From NCBI GenBank assembly GCA_002439875.1, contig DJQB01000033.1, positions 15,196 through 79,195 on the forward strand: a stretch of 64,000 bases of DNA, read 5' to 3'. Positions 26,297 through 35,012 of the stretch are shown piece by piece. The position numbers and the translations under genes were made by a program. The DNA is from Bacteroidales bacterium UBA6397. GTDB lineage: Bacteria > Bacteroidota > Bacteroidia > Bacteroidales > UBA932. The notes below the pieces were generated by a model. That model had not been told where the DNA came from. It saw nothing but the letters and a program-made list of their open reading frames with translations, and did no database searches. Each line of letters begins with the position of its first letter. Position 1 is the first letter of the stretch.

Positions 26297-27807
26297 AGCT
26301 CTGTCTTTATCAAGGTGTCAGGCACGGCGGGACGAGGATTGAGGCTGTCCCGCAGGTCGCGCAGATATATTCCCACAGCCTCGTCCGAAAGTTCCTGGCG
26401 GAGCCTGTAGAAATCGTGGTAAAGGATGAAGGATTTGGCGAGTGCGTTGCCAATCTCAAGCGCTCCCTTATGGGTGAAATGAATATGATCGGGGCCGGCC
26501 AGGGCTGGATTGTGGCTCACCCATTTACGCATCGAGCCAACACCTCCCATCACGTTGAACGTGTCCCAGTAGGCGACACCGTTCTTCAGACAGTTGACTT
26601 TCAGGGAATCATTAAGCTGCGGCAGAAGCGGCCAAGTTATCAGGTTCCCGTCCTCGCTCTTGCACATGTCCGCCGGGCCGATGAACATCAACTGCGCCTG
26701 CGGGGCGACCTCTTTGAAGTAGTCGAACTGCATCACAATCTTCTTGACGTAAGACGAAATGGCTTTCCTCGAGGCTATCCCCGGCATTGCGTTGCCGCCA
26801 AACTGCATTATTATCAACCGGGTGTCCGTTTTGGCGAAGCTCCCTCGCATCACCTGACGGTTGATGGACGAGAAGATGAACCCGGCACATCCACGCAAAG
26901 CGACATTATCCACTGCCACTCCCCCATCCTTTCCGTCCAACATTATTCCGTAAATCTCAGCGTTTCCAGTGAATTTGATAGTGCCCTTCTCAACATCGCA
27001 AGGCAGATTCCAACTAACCAACGAGACTCTAGCCTTGGCAGAGTCCAGAACAGCCTTTTGGATCGGCAGTGTGTCGCATTTGAGTGTCATCTCAAACCCT
27101 GCCGAGTTTTGTCCTAAAAGTACGGAAACCTTTGAGATAGACTTGACCAACTCTTGGGAGTAACGATTCTTGGTTCTGGTGAACGTGAACGTTCCGTTGC
27201 CGGAGACGTCAGTGAACTGTGTCAGAGGCCCGTAACGCTTATGAGCGGCCTTTCTTGTCAGCGAGTCTCCGACCATGGCATAACGTGTAAGGTTTCCGGA
27301 AGCGTTCTGCGAGAGCGACACGGTCGGGATCCGCTGGATCATCGGCACCATTCCCGGCCCGGAGCCACCGAAGCGTTCCTGAAGATCCTGCCTCAACACG
27401 GCCGAGATCCTGTCCATTTCCAACTGGGAATCGCCATAGTGCAGAATCCTGACCGTGCGACCGGAATCAGCCGCGGTGGCCATGCCCACGAACAGCGAAT
27501 CGAAGAACGTGTAGTCATCCTCCGGCAGACAGATGCGGTTGGGATTCGAGGTGATGTAGTCGTAGTAGTAGCGCAGCGTGTCCGTCGAGCCTTCGACCAT
27601 CTCGTAGCTCTTCTGCACAGCCAGAAGTACGGAATCCACATCTACTTCCGCCGTACTGTCCTGTAAATCGGAGAGATAGGCTTGGTATGACGGGAATCTC
27701 AACTTCAGATCTCCCACCTGAACGCCTTTCGGCGGAAAGACGAACCAGACCGCGAAAAGAATCAGGAAAACGGAGAGCAAAAACAAAAGAACCTTATACT
27801 CCTTCAT
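26293..27807 (-). CDS. Membrane-anchored SGNH-fold hydrolase/acyltransferase
   Basis: 504 aa. Residues 6-25 form an N-terminal membrane anchor (VLLFLLSVFLILFAVWFVF). Block I is RILHYGDSQLEMDRIS with S127 in a proper GDS motif, block III region is MQFGGNAMPG, and block V is AGPDHIHFTHKGALEIGN with the catalytic Asp and His. A middle beta-rich insert (about residues 190-300) resembles the accessory domain of alginate-type O-acetylation proteins. Ends four bases into the next SGNH gene. Interpretation as an O-acylation partner of the MBOAT protein follows from operon structure. Confidence 0.82.
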   Translation of the reverse strand: MKEYKVLLFLLSVFLILFAVWFVFPPKGVQVGDLKLRFPSYQAYLSDLQDSTAEVDVDSVLLAVQKSYEMVEGSTDTLRYYYDYITSNPNRICLPEDDYTFFDSLFVGMATAADSGRTVRILHYGDSQLEMDRISAVLRQDLQERFGGSGPGMVPMIQRIPTVSLSQNASGNLTRYAMVGDSLTRKAAHKRYGPLTQFTDVSGNGTFTFTRTKNRYSQELVKSISKVSVLLGQNSAGFEMTLKCDTLPIQKAVLDSAKARVSLVSWNLPCDVEKGTIKFTGNAEIYGIMLDGKDGGVAVDNVALRGCAGFIFSSINRQVMRGSFAKTDTRLIIMQFGGNAMPGIASRKAISSYVKKIVMQFDYFKEVAPQAQLMFIGPADMCKSEDGNLITWPLLPQLNDSLKVNCLKNGVAYWDTFNVMGGVGSMRKWVSHNPALAGPDHIHFTHKGALEIGNALAKSFILYHDFYRLRQELSDEAVGIYLRDLRDSLNPRPAVPDTLIKTEL

Positions 27808-27812
27808 GATGG

Positions 27813-28712
27813 CTACTTGTAAATGACCAGTTTACGTCCCTCGCGGATCATATCGCCCTTGAGGTTGTTCCACCTTTTAAGATCAGAAACCCTGACCCGG
27901 TGTCTTGCCGCGATGCCGCCCAGCGTGTCGCCTCTACGGATTGTGTAAGTGATTCTGTCAGTGTTCGCAGCCTGTCTCTTACGCAACGAGTCCAGCCTGG
28001 CCTTCCTAAGCGCGGCCTGCTCCCGCAGAGACGCCTGCCGCTCCGCCTTCCTCCGCTCCGCCAACGACCCGATCCTCTCGAACGCCGCCGGAATGTTCTC
28101 TGAATATACCTCCTCGGCTTTCTGTAAACTCCTCAGGATTCGGGCATCGGCCAAAGCGGTGGAATCCATAACCGCAAGCGCTGTCGGACTCGTGGCGTAA
28201 GCCACTATCGAGAGATCCCAGTCGCCATACTCATTGAACAGTTCCTGCAACCGGTTGAGCGCGATTTCCGTGGAGAGACGTTCGTCAAACCGCACGTCCG
28301 CCGAATCGGGATCAGCAGCGTTTCTATCCACCCAATCGCCCGCCGTATCTATCCCCTGATCATGTTCTGTCCTTGCCACTTTTTCTCCTTTCATCCTCGC
28401 CTCTCCTTCATCAGCCTTCAGACATTTTACCACCTCCTCTGTCCCTTTCCTTGGCCTGTATGCCACTTCCCGGCAAAGCGCCTTCCCACGGATAGCGTCC
28501 AGCGTCGTGAGCGACCATATTCCTTCCCTATCATCGTCAAACCGCTGGTCGGCAAGCGCCAACGGCAGGAAAAGGATCCGCTCCGGCATATTCCTGAGCG
28601 ACAGTTCCGTCCGCAGCGAGTCGATGAACTCCGGCGTGACACACCAAGCCCGCTGCCCGCCCAAAGCAAGCAGCGCCAGACCCATGAATATGCCCCTGAA
28701 TATTCCCCTCAT
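27813..28712 (-). CDS. Degenerate lytic-transglycosylase-like protein with C-terminal LysM
   Basis: Start taken at ATG 28712, giving signal peptide MRGIFRGIFMGLALLALGG; the frame is open 45 bases further up. Residues about 35-190 follow the MltD-type soluble lytic transglycosylase pattern (MPERILFLPLALADQRFDDD, EGIWSLTTLDAI, RLQELFNEYGDWDLSIVAYA), but the catalytic Glu of the usual ES-x-F motif is not present (LALADQRF). An Ala/Arg-rich helical linker (about 210-250) leads to one LysM repeat (YTIRRGDTLGGIAARHRVRV). It probably binds peptidoglycan without cutting it and could bring the O-acylation enzymes encoded downstream to the wall. First gene of the operon. Confidence 0.72.
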   Translation of the reverse strand: MRGIFRGIFMGLALLALGGQRAWCVTPEFIDSLRTELSLRNMPERILFLPLALADQRFDDDREGIWSLTTLDAIRGKALCREVAYRPRKGTEEVVKCLKADEGEARMKGEKVARTEHDQGIDTAGDWVDRNAADPDSADVRFDERLSTEIALNRLQELFNEYGDWDLSIVAYATSPTALAVMDSTALADARILRSLQKAEEVYSENIPAAFERIGSLAERRKAERQASLREQAALRKARLDSLRKRQAANTDRITYTIRRGDTLGGIAARHRVRVSDLKRWNNLKGDMIREGRKLVIYK

Positions 28713-28794
28713 CTCATTGTCTTTCTTAGCGCTGACAATCCGGCAATCTTTGATCATCCTTGCCAGCTTGTTTCCAACGCAATCAACAAAAGTT

Positions 28795-28821
28795 CAAAGA
28801 TACGAATTTTTCGTGCGCAAA
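28795..28821 (-). promoter_or_regulatory. Promoter-like boxes of the O-acylation operon
   Basis: Minus-strand TATCTTTG (28802-28795) with TTTG at 28821-28818. The spacer is 15 bp, shorter than ideal, so the assignment is tentative. Leader would be about 75 bases. Confidence 0.4.
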
Positions 28822-28893
28822 GCCCCCTGTCTCACGCACGAAAGCATCAAAATAGCCATCTGGTGCGTGACAGAGCTGATGCTGCGCACGAAA
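28809..28893. promoter_or_regulatory. Triple TTTCGTGCG array with nested and crossing inverted repeats
   Basis: TTTCGTGCGCA (28809-28819) is the exact inverse of TGCGCACGAAA (28883-28893); a third CGCACGAAA lies at 28835-28843. Inside, CTGTCTCACGCAC (28827-28839) pairs with GTGCGTGACAG (28863-28873) with one bulge. AGCATCA (28843-28849) is inverse to TGATGCT (28877-28883) and would cross the inner stem. Either an operator cluster or a structured RNA. Confidence 0.55.
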
Positions 28894-28912
28894 TCCATTT
28901 TTCCATAAATTA

Positions 28913-29025
28913 CCGTGGCGGATAAACACTTGATTCACTACATATTAACAGACCACACTCCCCACTCAAACAGTGGGGAGTAAGATCTATTAATGCATTC
29001 ATTTACAAATAGTTGGCCTCCACGG
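28913..29025. repeat. 113-bp palindromic element, copy B
   Basis: Starts CCGTGGCGGATAAAC and ends GTTGGCCTCCACGG. The centre is a perfect 10-bp hairpin, ACTCCCCACT (28957-28966), five-base loop, AGTGGGGAGT (28972-28981). It lies 45 bases past the stop of the transglutaminase-like gene and may terminate that transcript, though no T-run follows on either strand. Confidence 0.7.
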
Positions 29026-29070
29026 GCATTCGGCGTGCCGCAAGTCTGTCATGCATGCATACGCTGAAAC

Positions 29071-31644
29071 CTACAGCTTGGCGATGGCGGTGACAAGTTG
29101 GTCACCGAGGCCGATGGTGTAGCCTTCGGTGGTGAAGAAGACGCGGTTGAAGGTGTCGGCGAGGAGGAAGTACGGCATTCGGCGGCCTTTAAGGTCGAGG
29201 CTGTCTGGGATGATGCCTAGATGAACGTTGGACGGGAGCGAGGCGGAATATTCCTTAAGCCAACCCAGGCCTCCTGCCGTGGTAAGAAGGAGGATTGGGC
29301 GATTCCATGCCTCCAGCTTGGTCTTCGCTGCAATGATGTCGTTGATGGCGTGGACGGACGGTTCCTGCCTTGGGGTGAGGAAGCCAATCACGTAGAATCC
29401 TCTGCCTGTGGTAGAAAGCACAGAAACAGGCTCTGAATCAGGTTCTACCCTATACTTTGTCTCAGCGTCGAACGAACCGATCACGGACAGTTTGTCCTCA
29501 GGAATGGTGATGCGAAGATCAAGTGCCGTGGTCTCTCCCTCCTTGACGGAGAACTGCTGCATCGTGACAGGCACGCTGCCGTCAGAGAGGCGGTTGCCGC
29601 TGACAAGCACATAGTCTCCGGCATCAAGCGAAGTCCCATTCCTAAACACACTCGCCCAGCTTACGCCTCCTCCCATGTCCACCTGACCTTCATCGAAAGA
29701 CAATAGCTTAGTGCGTCCGTTTTCTATCTTGCTGACAGTGAAATGGGAATAGTAGCCAGGATTGGCGAGTATCGCTGTCGGCACATAATTCAGAACCAGC
29801 GTCCCAGTAGGAGCGACAACCTGAGAGGAAGTCTCGAAATCGACATCAACCCATTGTCCGGCCTCCTTGTACTGGATCTTTCCGGTCACAGGATCCTTGC
29901 GGGCATCAATCCCGAGAGTCCTTGCAAGGGCGACAAAGAATATATTCCTGGAGCGAACGTCAGCCATCCGAGCCTTATAAACGCCGATCGGAGACATCGG
30001 GATGCTCCAAGCCTTAGGATCACGGAGCACAGTGATGCTGTCCTGCACCCATTTGATCAAATTAGCCGGGACTGAAAGCTCATCTTTGGACAGTTCCGTT
30101 CCGAAACGCCCTATGAAAAAGGACTTGTACGGGCTGAGGAACTCATTCTCGACCCTCGGGCAAAGGATCGCATCAAAAGCATTGTAGCTGTCATCCAGAA
30201 TAGACCTTGTCACATCAATCATATCCTTATGGCTCAACGACTTGAGCAAATTAAGCGCTCTCGCGTCAGGATGATCCTCCAAGAACTTGGAAATCACACC
30301 ATGATTGCCGGCGGAAAAAGCAAGAAGCCTCCCTTTTTCTGAACTGTCTGTAAGGATGAATGTGGCCATATACGCCTTCCGGATGCTGTCCTCCCGGGCG
30401 AAACGCCTGTCATTCTCCGCCCTCTGTTCCGGAGTGACCTCAGGAATATTGGCGGTTTCCGGCGGAGGAACAATCATCATCGACTGAGGAGCAAAGGAAT
30501 GATGGTCAGAAATCGTTATCCTAACCTCCGTGTCCTTGCCGAAAGAGACTTTCGAATAGCCATACTTGCCGTTCTTCGAGGCCCACGCCAATATGTCCCC
30601 CATTCCAGCGGTAAGGAACGTACGTCCTTGCGTGTCAGTATATTTGGAAAGCGCTGGATAGAACTCAGCGTAGTTGTAAATCTTGAAATCCACTAAAGCG
30701 CTGTCAACAGGCTCACCGTTCTCATCCACTACCGTGAAATCCACACGAGCAGTCTTGGCGTAATTGTCAATCAGATTGATCTCAGTGAAGTTAGGACCGG
30801 CCATCACCTTCTCCTCCGGTCCATCATAGTTGCCGAAGACCCTTGTGTGCATCAGCAGACCGCGACTTGCAGGAGAATTGAACCAGCCTAGATTAAGGAC
30901 AGGTTCTGGCTCACAAGCACCGAGGAAGTACCACTCTCCGTCAGCCCAAGCCTCGACCCATGCATGGTTGTCATCCGTGTGGGCCCAGCGAGGCGTATAG
31001 ACCTGACGTGCCGGGATTCCGACCGCCCTCAAAGCCGCCACAGCGAACGTTGACTCCTCCCCGCAGCGTCCCAGTGAACTTCTCATTGAAGAAAGCGGAG
31101 ACAATGTGCGAGCGTCTGAAGGCTTGTAGGTCAACTTCTCGTGACACCAATGGTTAACTTCCAGAATGGCATCCTTCATATTCATTCCCTCAACTCGCGG
31201 CTTCAACTCACGGTAGAAAGCGACCCTGGATGTGTCCAGATTCTCATTGTTGGCCCTGACCGGGAGTACAAAATGCCTGAATATCCTTTCCGGAACATTC
31301 CACCCCATCTCATTACGGGCGGCAAATGACGAACGAATATTCTGGAGATAGTAGTCTGTGCTGTAATCCGTTACATCTGCCAACGGCATATAGGCATAGA
31401 GAAACTCCAATGCCTCAAACTCTTCGGTCGTCAAATAGAGGTCGCCTACAAAGCCGTTGGACTCAGTCAGGCATTTACCATCCTTGTCGACCGCAAAGAA
31501 ACCTTGCAGACGCTCCGGCTGCAATTTTTTATCCAGATCGGCCTCAACCTGAGCACGATAGGCGGCATCGGTCATAAAATGATGGACCTCGCAGGATGAA
31601 AGCAGCAGCAAAGCCGCAATCAGGGAGAAGAATGTCTTTTTCAT
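29071..31644 (-). CDS. Transglutaminase-like lipoprotein
   Basis: 857 aa. Lipoprotein signal MKKTFFSLIAALLLLSSC. The transglutaminase core (about residues 150-260) has C194 in SLGRCGEESTF, H227 in TDDNHAWVEAWADGEW and an acidic third position in LGACEPEPVLN (E245 rather than the more common Asp). Beyond it are a beta-sandwich (VDFTVVDENGEPVDSALVDF), a long helical part and a C-terminal region with a thioredoxin-like look (RGFYVIGFLTPRQEPS). Related lipoproteins are widespread in Bacteroidales and are assumed to be proteases or peptide-modifying enzymes of the surface; no substrate is known to me. It stands alone between a terminator and palindromic element B. Confidence 0.8.
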   Translation of the reverse strand: MKKTFFSLIAALLLLSSCEVHHFMTDAAYRAQVEADLDKKLQPERLQGFFAVDKDGKCLTESNGFVGDLYLTTEEFEALEFLYAYMPLADVTDYSTDYYLQNIRSSFAARNEMGWNVPERIFRHFVLPVRANNENLDTSRVAFYRELKPRVEGMNMKDAILEVNHWCHEKLTYKPSDARTLSPLSSMRSSLGRCGEESTFAVAALRAVGIPARQVYTPRWAHTDDNHAWVEAWADGEWYFLGACEPEPVLNLGWFNSPASRGLLMHTRVFGNYDGPEEKVMAGPNFTEINLIDNYAKTARVDFTVVDENGEPVDSALVDFKIYNYAEFYPALSKYTDTQGRTFLTAGMGDILAWASKNGKYGYSKVSFGKDTEVRITISDHHSFAPQSMMIVPPPETANIPEVTPEQRAENDRRFAREDSIRKAYMATFILTDSSEKGRLLAFSAGNHGVISKFLEDHPDARALNLLKSLSHKDMIDVTRSILDDSYNAFDAILCPRVENEFLSPYKSFFIGRFGTELSKDELSVPANLIKWVQDSITVLRDPKAWSIPMSPIGVYKARMADVRSRNIFFVALARTLGIDARKDPVTGKIQYKEAGQWVDVDFETSSQVVAPTGTLVLNYVPTAILANPGYYSHFTVSKIENGRTKLLSFDEGQVDMGGGVSWASVFRNGTSLDAGDYVLVSGNRLSDGSVPVTMQQFSVKEGETTALDLRITIPEDKLSVIGSFDAETKYRVEPDSEPVSVLSTTGRGFYVIGFLTPRQEPSVHAINDIIAAKTKLEAWNRPILLLTTAGGLGWLKEYSASLPSNVHLGIIPDSLDLKGRRMPYFLLADTFNRVFFTTEGYTIGLGDQLVTAIAKL

Positions 31645-31767
31645 ATACTAACTCAACTTTCGCAAGCAGGCAATCACTTGCTGTAAAATACAATTTCCAA
31701 CGTTCGAAGGTGATTGTCCATCCTCAGAAATCTGAGGCGGTTTTCTTTCCAACAAATGAAAAATGAA

Positions 31768-31806
31768 CAGCCCTCCCCCCGGCTGCGATACCGGAGAGGA
31801 GGGCTG
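31768..31806 (-). terminator. Terminator downstream of the EF-G paralogue
   Basis: CAGCCCTCC pairs with GGAGGGCTG around a GC-rich inner stem; on the minus strand it is followed by a T-rich stretch. Located about 40 bases after the stop. Confidence 0.6.
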
Positions 31807-31843
31807 AATATTAGTTGTCATCGACCATAAAGGTCCGCGGCCA

Positions 31844-34000
31844 TTACTCCTCTTCCTTCTCCTGAGCGGCGTACTCGGCAAGCAGCTTGGTCTGAACATC
31901 CGCAGGAACTGGCTGATAATCAGCGAAAGTCATAGTAAATGTCGCAGCTCCTGAAGTCAGCGAACTTAAGGTTGTAGAGTAGCGGTAAAGCTCGGCGAGC
32001 GGAACACGTGCCTTGAGAACCGAGAATCCCTTGTCCGAACTCATTCCTTCGATGAGGGCTCTTTTGTTCTGAAGGTCGGACATACATGCTCCCATGTAGT
32101 CAGCCGGAGTCATGATCTCCACATTGTAGATAGGCTCCATGATCTTCGGCCCTGCGTTGCGGAACGCCTCCTTGAAAGCATTACGAGCGGCGAGGATGAA
32201 GGAGATTTCATTGGAATCAACCGGGTGCATCTTACCGTCATAGACGAAGACCCTGATGTCACGGGCGTATGAACCGGTAAGAGGACCTTCCGTCATCTTG
32301 TCGTTTATACCCTTGAGGATCGCAGGCATAAATCTAGCGTCAATAGCTCCGCCGACAACACAGTTGTAGAACTCAAGTCTTCCACCCCACTCCAGATTGA
32401 ACTCTTCCTTGGTCTTAACATTGAGGGCAACCTCCTTGCCGTCAATCTTAAATTTGTTCGTGAACGGAACTCCTTCAACGATAGGACAGATGAGAAGGGA
32501 AACCTCACCGAACTGGCCGGCGCCACCGGACTGCTTCTTGTGACGGTAAGTCGCTGTGGCCACCTTCGTAATGGTCTCACGGTAAGGAATCTTAGGGGCA
32601 AAGAGGACAACCTTCACTCCAAACTCGTTCTCCAAACGCCATTTGCAGACATTGATGTGCTGCTCGCCCTGACCGCTGAGGATGGTCTGTTTGAGTTCCT
32701 TTGAGTACTCTACGATAATCGTAGGATCCTGGGCTGAAATCTTAGAAAGGGCCTCGCCAAGTTTGGTCTCGTCATTCTGAGACTCGGCTTTGATGGCGCA
32801 GCGATATCTGGAGGCCGGGAACACAATGTGTTCGTAGGCGATGCCGGAACCGATTTGCGAAAGGGTGACATTGGTCTTCCCGGAACGCAGTTTCACTGTA
32901 CATCCGATGTCTCCTGCCATAAGTCCTGCAACCTTTTCCTTCTTCGCGCCGGCGACGGCGTAAATCGCAGAAAGCCTTTCCTTGTCACCTGTCTCAGGAT
33001 TCTCAAGGTCCATACCCTCGGTCAGATGGCCGGACATGACCTTGAAATAGGAAACCTCACCGAGATGCGGCTCGACATCAGTCTTGTAAATGAACACGGA
33101 TGTCGGGTTATCGACCTTGCACTCGACAACATTGCCGTCCTTTGTGGCCGACTTTGTCTCGGCGGGCGATATGGCCGTCTTAATGGTGAACTCCATAAGC
33201 CTCTTGACTCCGATGTCCTTCTTCCCCGAAAGACAGAAAACAGGCAGGACACCGCCCTGACGGATCCCCTTGCCAAGACCTTCGCGGATCTCGTCCTCCG
33301 TAAGGGAGCCCTGATCGAAAAATCTTTCCATAAGGGTGTCGTCGAACTCGGCGGCCTTCTCGATCAGTTCCTGACGGAGAGCCTCGGCCTCGTCCATAAG
33401 ATTCGCCGGAATCTCAAGGTCTTCGCGGGTGCCGTTGTCGTCCTTGAAATGATAGTATTTCATCTTGAGGACATCGATGAAGCCATCGAATGACGGGCCA
33501 GGATTGACCGGGAACTGGACTATGATCGGTTTGTGACCGAAAGTCTCCTTCATCTCGGCGATGGTCTTCTCCCAGTCGGCCTTCTCGGAATCAAGCTGGT
33601 TGACAGCCACAATGAGAGGCAGTTTATACTGATTGGCGTAACGGGCGAAGATGTCTGTGCCCACCTCGACACCCTGCTGTGCGTTGATGACAAGAATACC
33701 GTTCTCGCAAACCTTGAAGGCGGCCACAGCTCCTCCGATGAAGTCATCGGAACCAGGAGCGTCGATCACGTTGAACTTCGTGTTCATAAACTCGGCGTAA
33801 AGCGGAGTGGCGAAAATCGACCTCTGGTTAAGTTTCTCGATTTCCTCATTGTCGGAAACGGTGTTCTTGTCCTCGACCGTACCTCTTCTGGCAATCACCT
33901 TGCCCTCGAAGAGCATGGCTTCAGACAATGTGGTCTTACCTGACTTGGCACTGCCAATCAGAACCACATTGCGGATGTCTTTAGTAGAATATTCTTTCAT
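31844..34000 (-). CDS. EF-G paralogue (EF-G2 type) with altered GTPase motif
   Basis: 718 aa, full five-domain EF-G layout. G1 is LIGSAKSGKTT (residues 14-24). The switch II motif, DTPGH in canonical EF-G, reads DAPGS (80-84), so the catalytic His is Ser. G4 is NQLD (134-137) instead of NKxD. Later domains are normal (QSGGAGQFGEV in domain IV; NVEIMTPADYMGACMSDLQN near the end), finishing in an acidic AQEKEEE tail. Bacteroides thetaiotaomicron has such a second EF-G, reported to support slow translation without GTP hydrolysis during carbohydrate limitation and gut colonisation, under control of the regulator Cur. This gene fits that group. Monocistronic, with a terminator. Confidence 0.85.
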   Translation of the reverse strand: MKEYSTKDIRNVVLIGSAKSGKTTLSEAMLFEGKVIARRGTVEDKNTVSDNEEIEKLNQRSIFATPLYAEFMNTKFNVIDAPGSDDFIGGAVAAFKVCENGILVINAQQGVEVGTDIFARYANQYKLPLIVAVNQLDSEKADWEKTIAEMKETFGHKPIIVQFPVNPGPSFDGFIDVLKMKYYHFKDDNGTREDLEIPANLMDEAEALRQELIEKAAEFDDTLMERFFDQGSLTEDEIREGLGKGIRQGGVLPVFCLSGKKDIGVKRLMEFTIKTAISPAETKSATKDGNVVECKVDNPTSVFIYKTDVEPHLGEVSYFKVMSGHLTEGMDLENPETGDKERLSAIYAVAGAKKEKVAGLMAGDIGCTVKLRSGKTNVTLSQIGSGIAYEHIVFPASRYRCAIKAESQNDETKLGEALSKISAQDPTIIVEYSKELKQTILSGQGEQHINVCKWRLENEFGVKVVLFAPKIPYRETITKVATATYRHKKQSGGAGQFGEVSLLICPIVEGVPFTNKFKIDGKEVALNVKTKEEFNLEWGGRLEFYNCVVGGAIDARFMPAILKGINDKMTEGPLTGSYARDIRVFVYDGKMHPVDSNEISFILAARNAFKEAFRNAGPKIMEPIYNVEIMTPADYMGACMSDLQNKRALIEGMSSDKGFSVLKARVPLAELYRYSTTLSSLTSGAATFTMTFADYQPVPADVQTKLLAEYAAQEKEEE

Positions 34001-34111
34001 TACTATAAGTTATTAATTATGAAATCGTTTTTGGCGACAATCCTTTATGGCGGACACCTTGGTAAAAATCGTTTTTATCATCAGAGCCAACTCATAAGTT
34101 ACGCCGAAAGG

Positions 34112-34119
34112 CAAATCTA
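34112..34119 (-). promoter_or_regulatory. -7 box (TAGATTTG on minus) for the EF-G paralogue
   Basis: CAAATCTA on the + strand about 110 bases before the start codon. No good TTTG is seen at -33, which is common at activator-dependent promoters. Confidence 0.35.
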
Positions 34120-34161
34120 ATAAAAAAATGACCCAATAACAACACTATTCCACAATCTTTA

Positions 34162-34365
34162 TCAATGAATGTTCTCGCAACTTCTGTAGAAATCCACCAA
34201 TCCTTGTCCGGAGTACCCTAACTCTCCGTAGATAACCCTGTCCAACAGGACCGGATCGGCTCCGATCAACGCGCATATCTCTGAATAATCCGAGAGCCTC
34301 TTGTAAATCCTCTCCTCATCCATCGCCTTCTCAAAGGCGGCATACTCTTTTTCCATACAATCCAT
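34162..34365 (-). CDS. Small hypothetical protein with AraC-half-like HTH
   Basis: 67 aa if begun at MDCMEKEYAAFEKAMDEERI (34365); the frame extends to 34467, but that extra part looks non-coding. The segment SEICALIGADPVLLDRVIYG followed by ELGYSGQGLVDFYR resembles the first HTH of AraC-type regulators. Similar short proteins are found in Bacteroidales. Transcribed divergently from the XRE-type gene 220 bases away. Function unknown. Confidence 0.5.
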   Translation of the reverse strand: MDCMEKEYAAFEKAMDEERIYKRLSDYSEICALIGADPVLLDRVIYGELGYSGQGLVDFYRSCENIH

Positions 34366-34540
34366 AGACAACTTGTTTTCGCAAAGAACATAACTTACAT
34401 CCGATAAAACAACATTTGGTGGCCAAACTCCGGGGGTAAACACTGAAAAATTTCTGTTTTTTATCATTTCTATATGTTTTTTATAACCTATAGTTGTGTT
34501 TTACAACCTGCGGTTACAAAACAAAGAGTCTTCTTTTGGA

Positions 34541-34548
34541 TATTTTTG
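34541..34548 (+). promoter_or_regulatory. -7 box TATTTTTG before the XRE-type gene
   Basis: Matches TAnnTTTG 38 bases before the ATG at 34587; no clear -33 box. Confidence 0.35.
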
Positions 34549-34586
34549 TGGCTGCGCAAGTAAGATTATAGAACACCCACACAGAA

Positions 34587-35012
34587 ATGGACGACGCGAC
34601 TATAAAGAACAACCTTGAGAAGAAAAGGAACGAACTCGGCCTTTCTCAAACCGAGATGGCGCGCCGTCTGGACATCTCCCTGAACGCCTATAGGAAACTT
34701 GAGAAAGGGAAAACAAGGATACTGAACGAACATGTGGAAAAATTCGCCGAGAAGACCGGGACCTCGGTCGCCGAGCTCGTGAACGGATTCGAGCCAATAA
34801 ACTCGGCCTTGGTCGGTCTGAATGACGTGAAGGAAAGCTATGACAAGAAATTACGTGTGCTGGAGGATGGCTACATCAAGGAGATAGCGATGCTGAAGGC
34901 AGAAATCGTGCGCCTCAACGACAAGATCAAGGACAAGGACGAGATCCTCGGCATGAACCGCAAGCTCATCCTCCGCTACGAAAAAGAACTCGGACTAAAG
35001 GCCGGAGAATAA
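34587..35012 (+). CDS. XRE-family HTH protein with C-terminal coiled coil
   Basis: 141 aa. The HTH covers residues 8-60 (KRNELGLSQTEMARRLDISL, NAYRKLEKGKTRIL). From about residue 80 on the sequence is a heptad-patterned coiled coil (KKLRVLEDGYIKEIAMLKAE) that should mediate oligomerisation. This two-part form is common in Bacteroidales. Targets are unknown. The last 18 bases overlap the 3' end of the convergent rnhB gene, so the two transcripts must be antisense at their tails. Confidence 0.8.
   Translation: MDDATIKNNLEKKRNELGLSQTEMARRLDISLNAYRKLEKGKTRILNEHVEKFAEKTGTSVAELVNGFEPINSALVGLNDVKESYDKKLRVLEDGYIKEIAMLKAEIVRLNDKIKDKDEILGMNRKLILRYEKELGLKAGE

Larger units (their letters stand above)
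28713..29070. other. 358-bp intergenic region packed with inverted repeats
   Basis: No gene. Holds the promoter of the leftward O-acylation operon (28795-28821), an array of three TTTCGTGCG motifs in a structured 85-bp block (28809-28893), and copy B of the 113-bp palindrome (28913-29025). Confidence 0.65.

Noticed and set aside
34366..34467. Upstream part of the frame of the small HTH-like protein
   Set aside because: Sequence is AT-rich, lacks similarity to the compact form of such proteins, and a better ATG lies at 34365.
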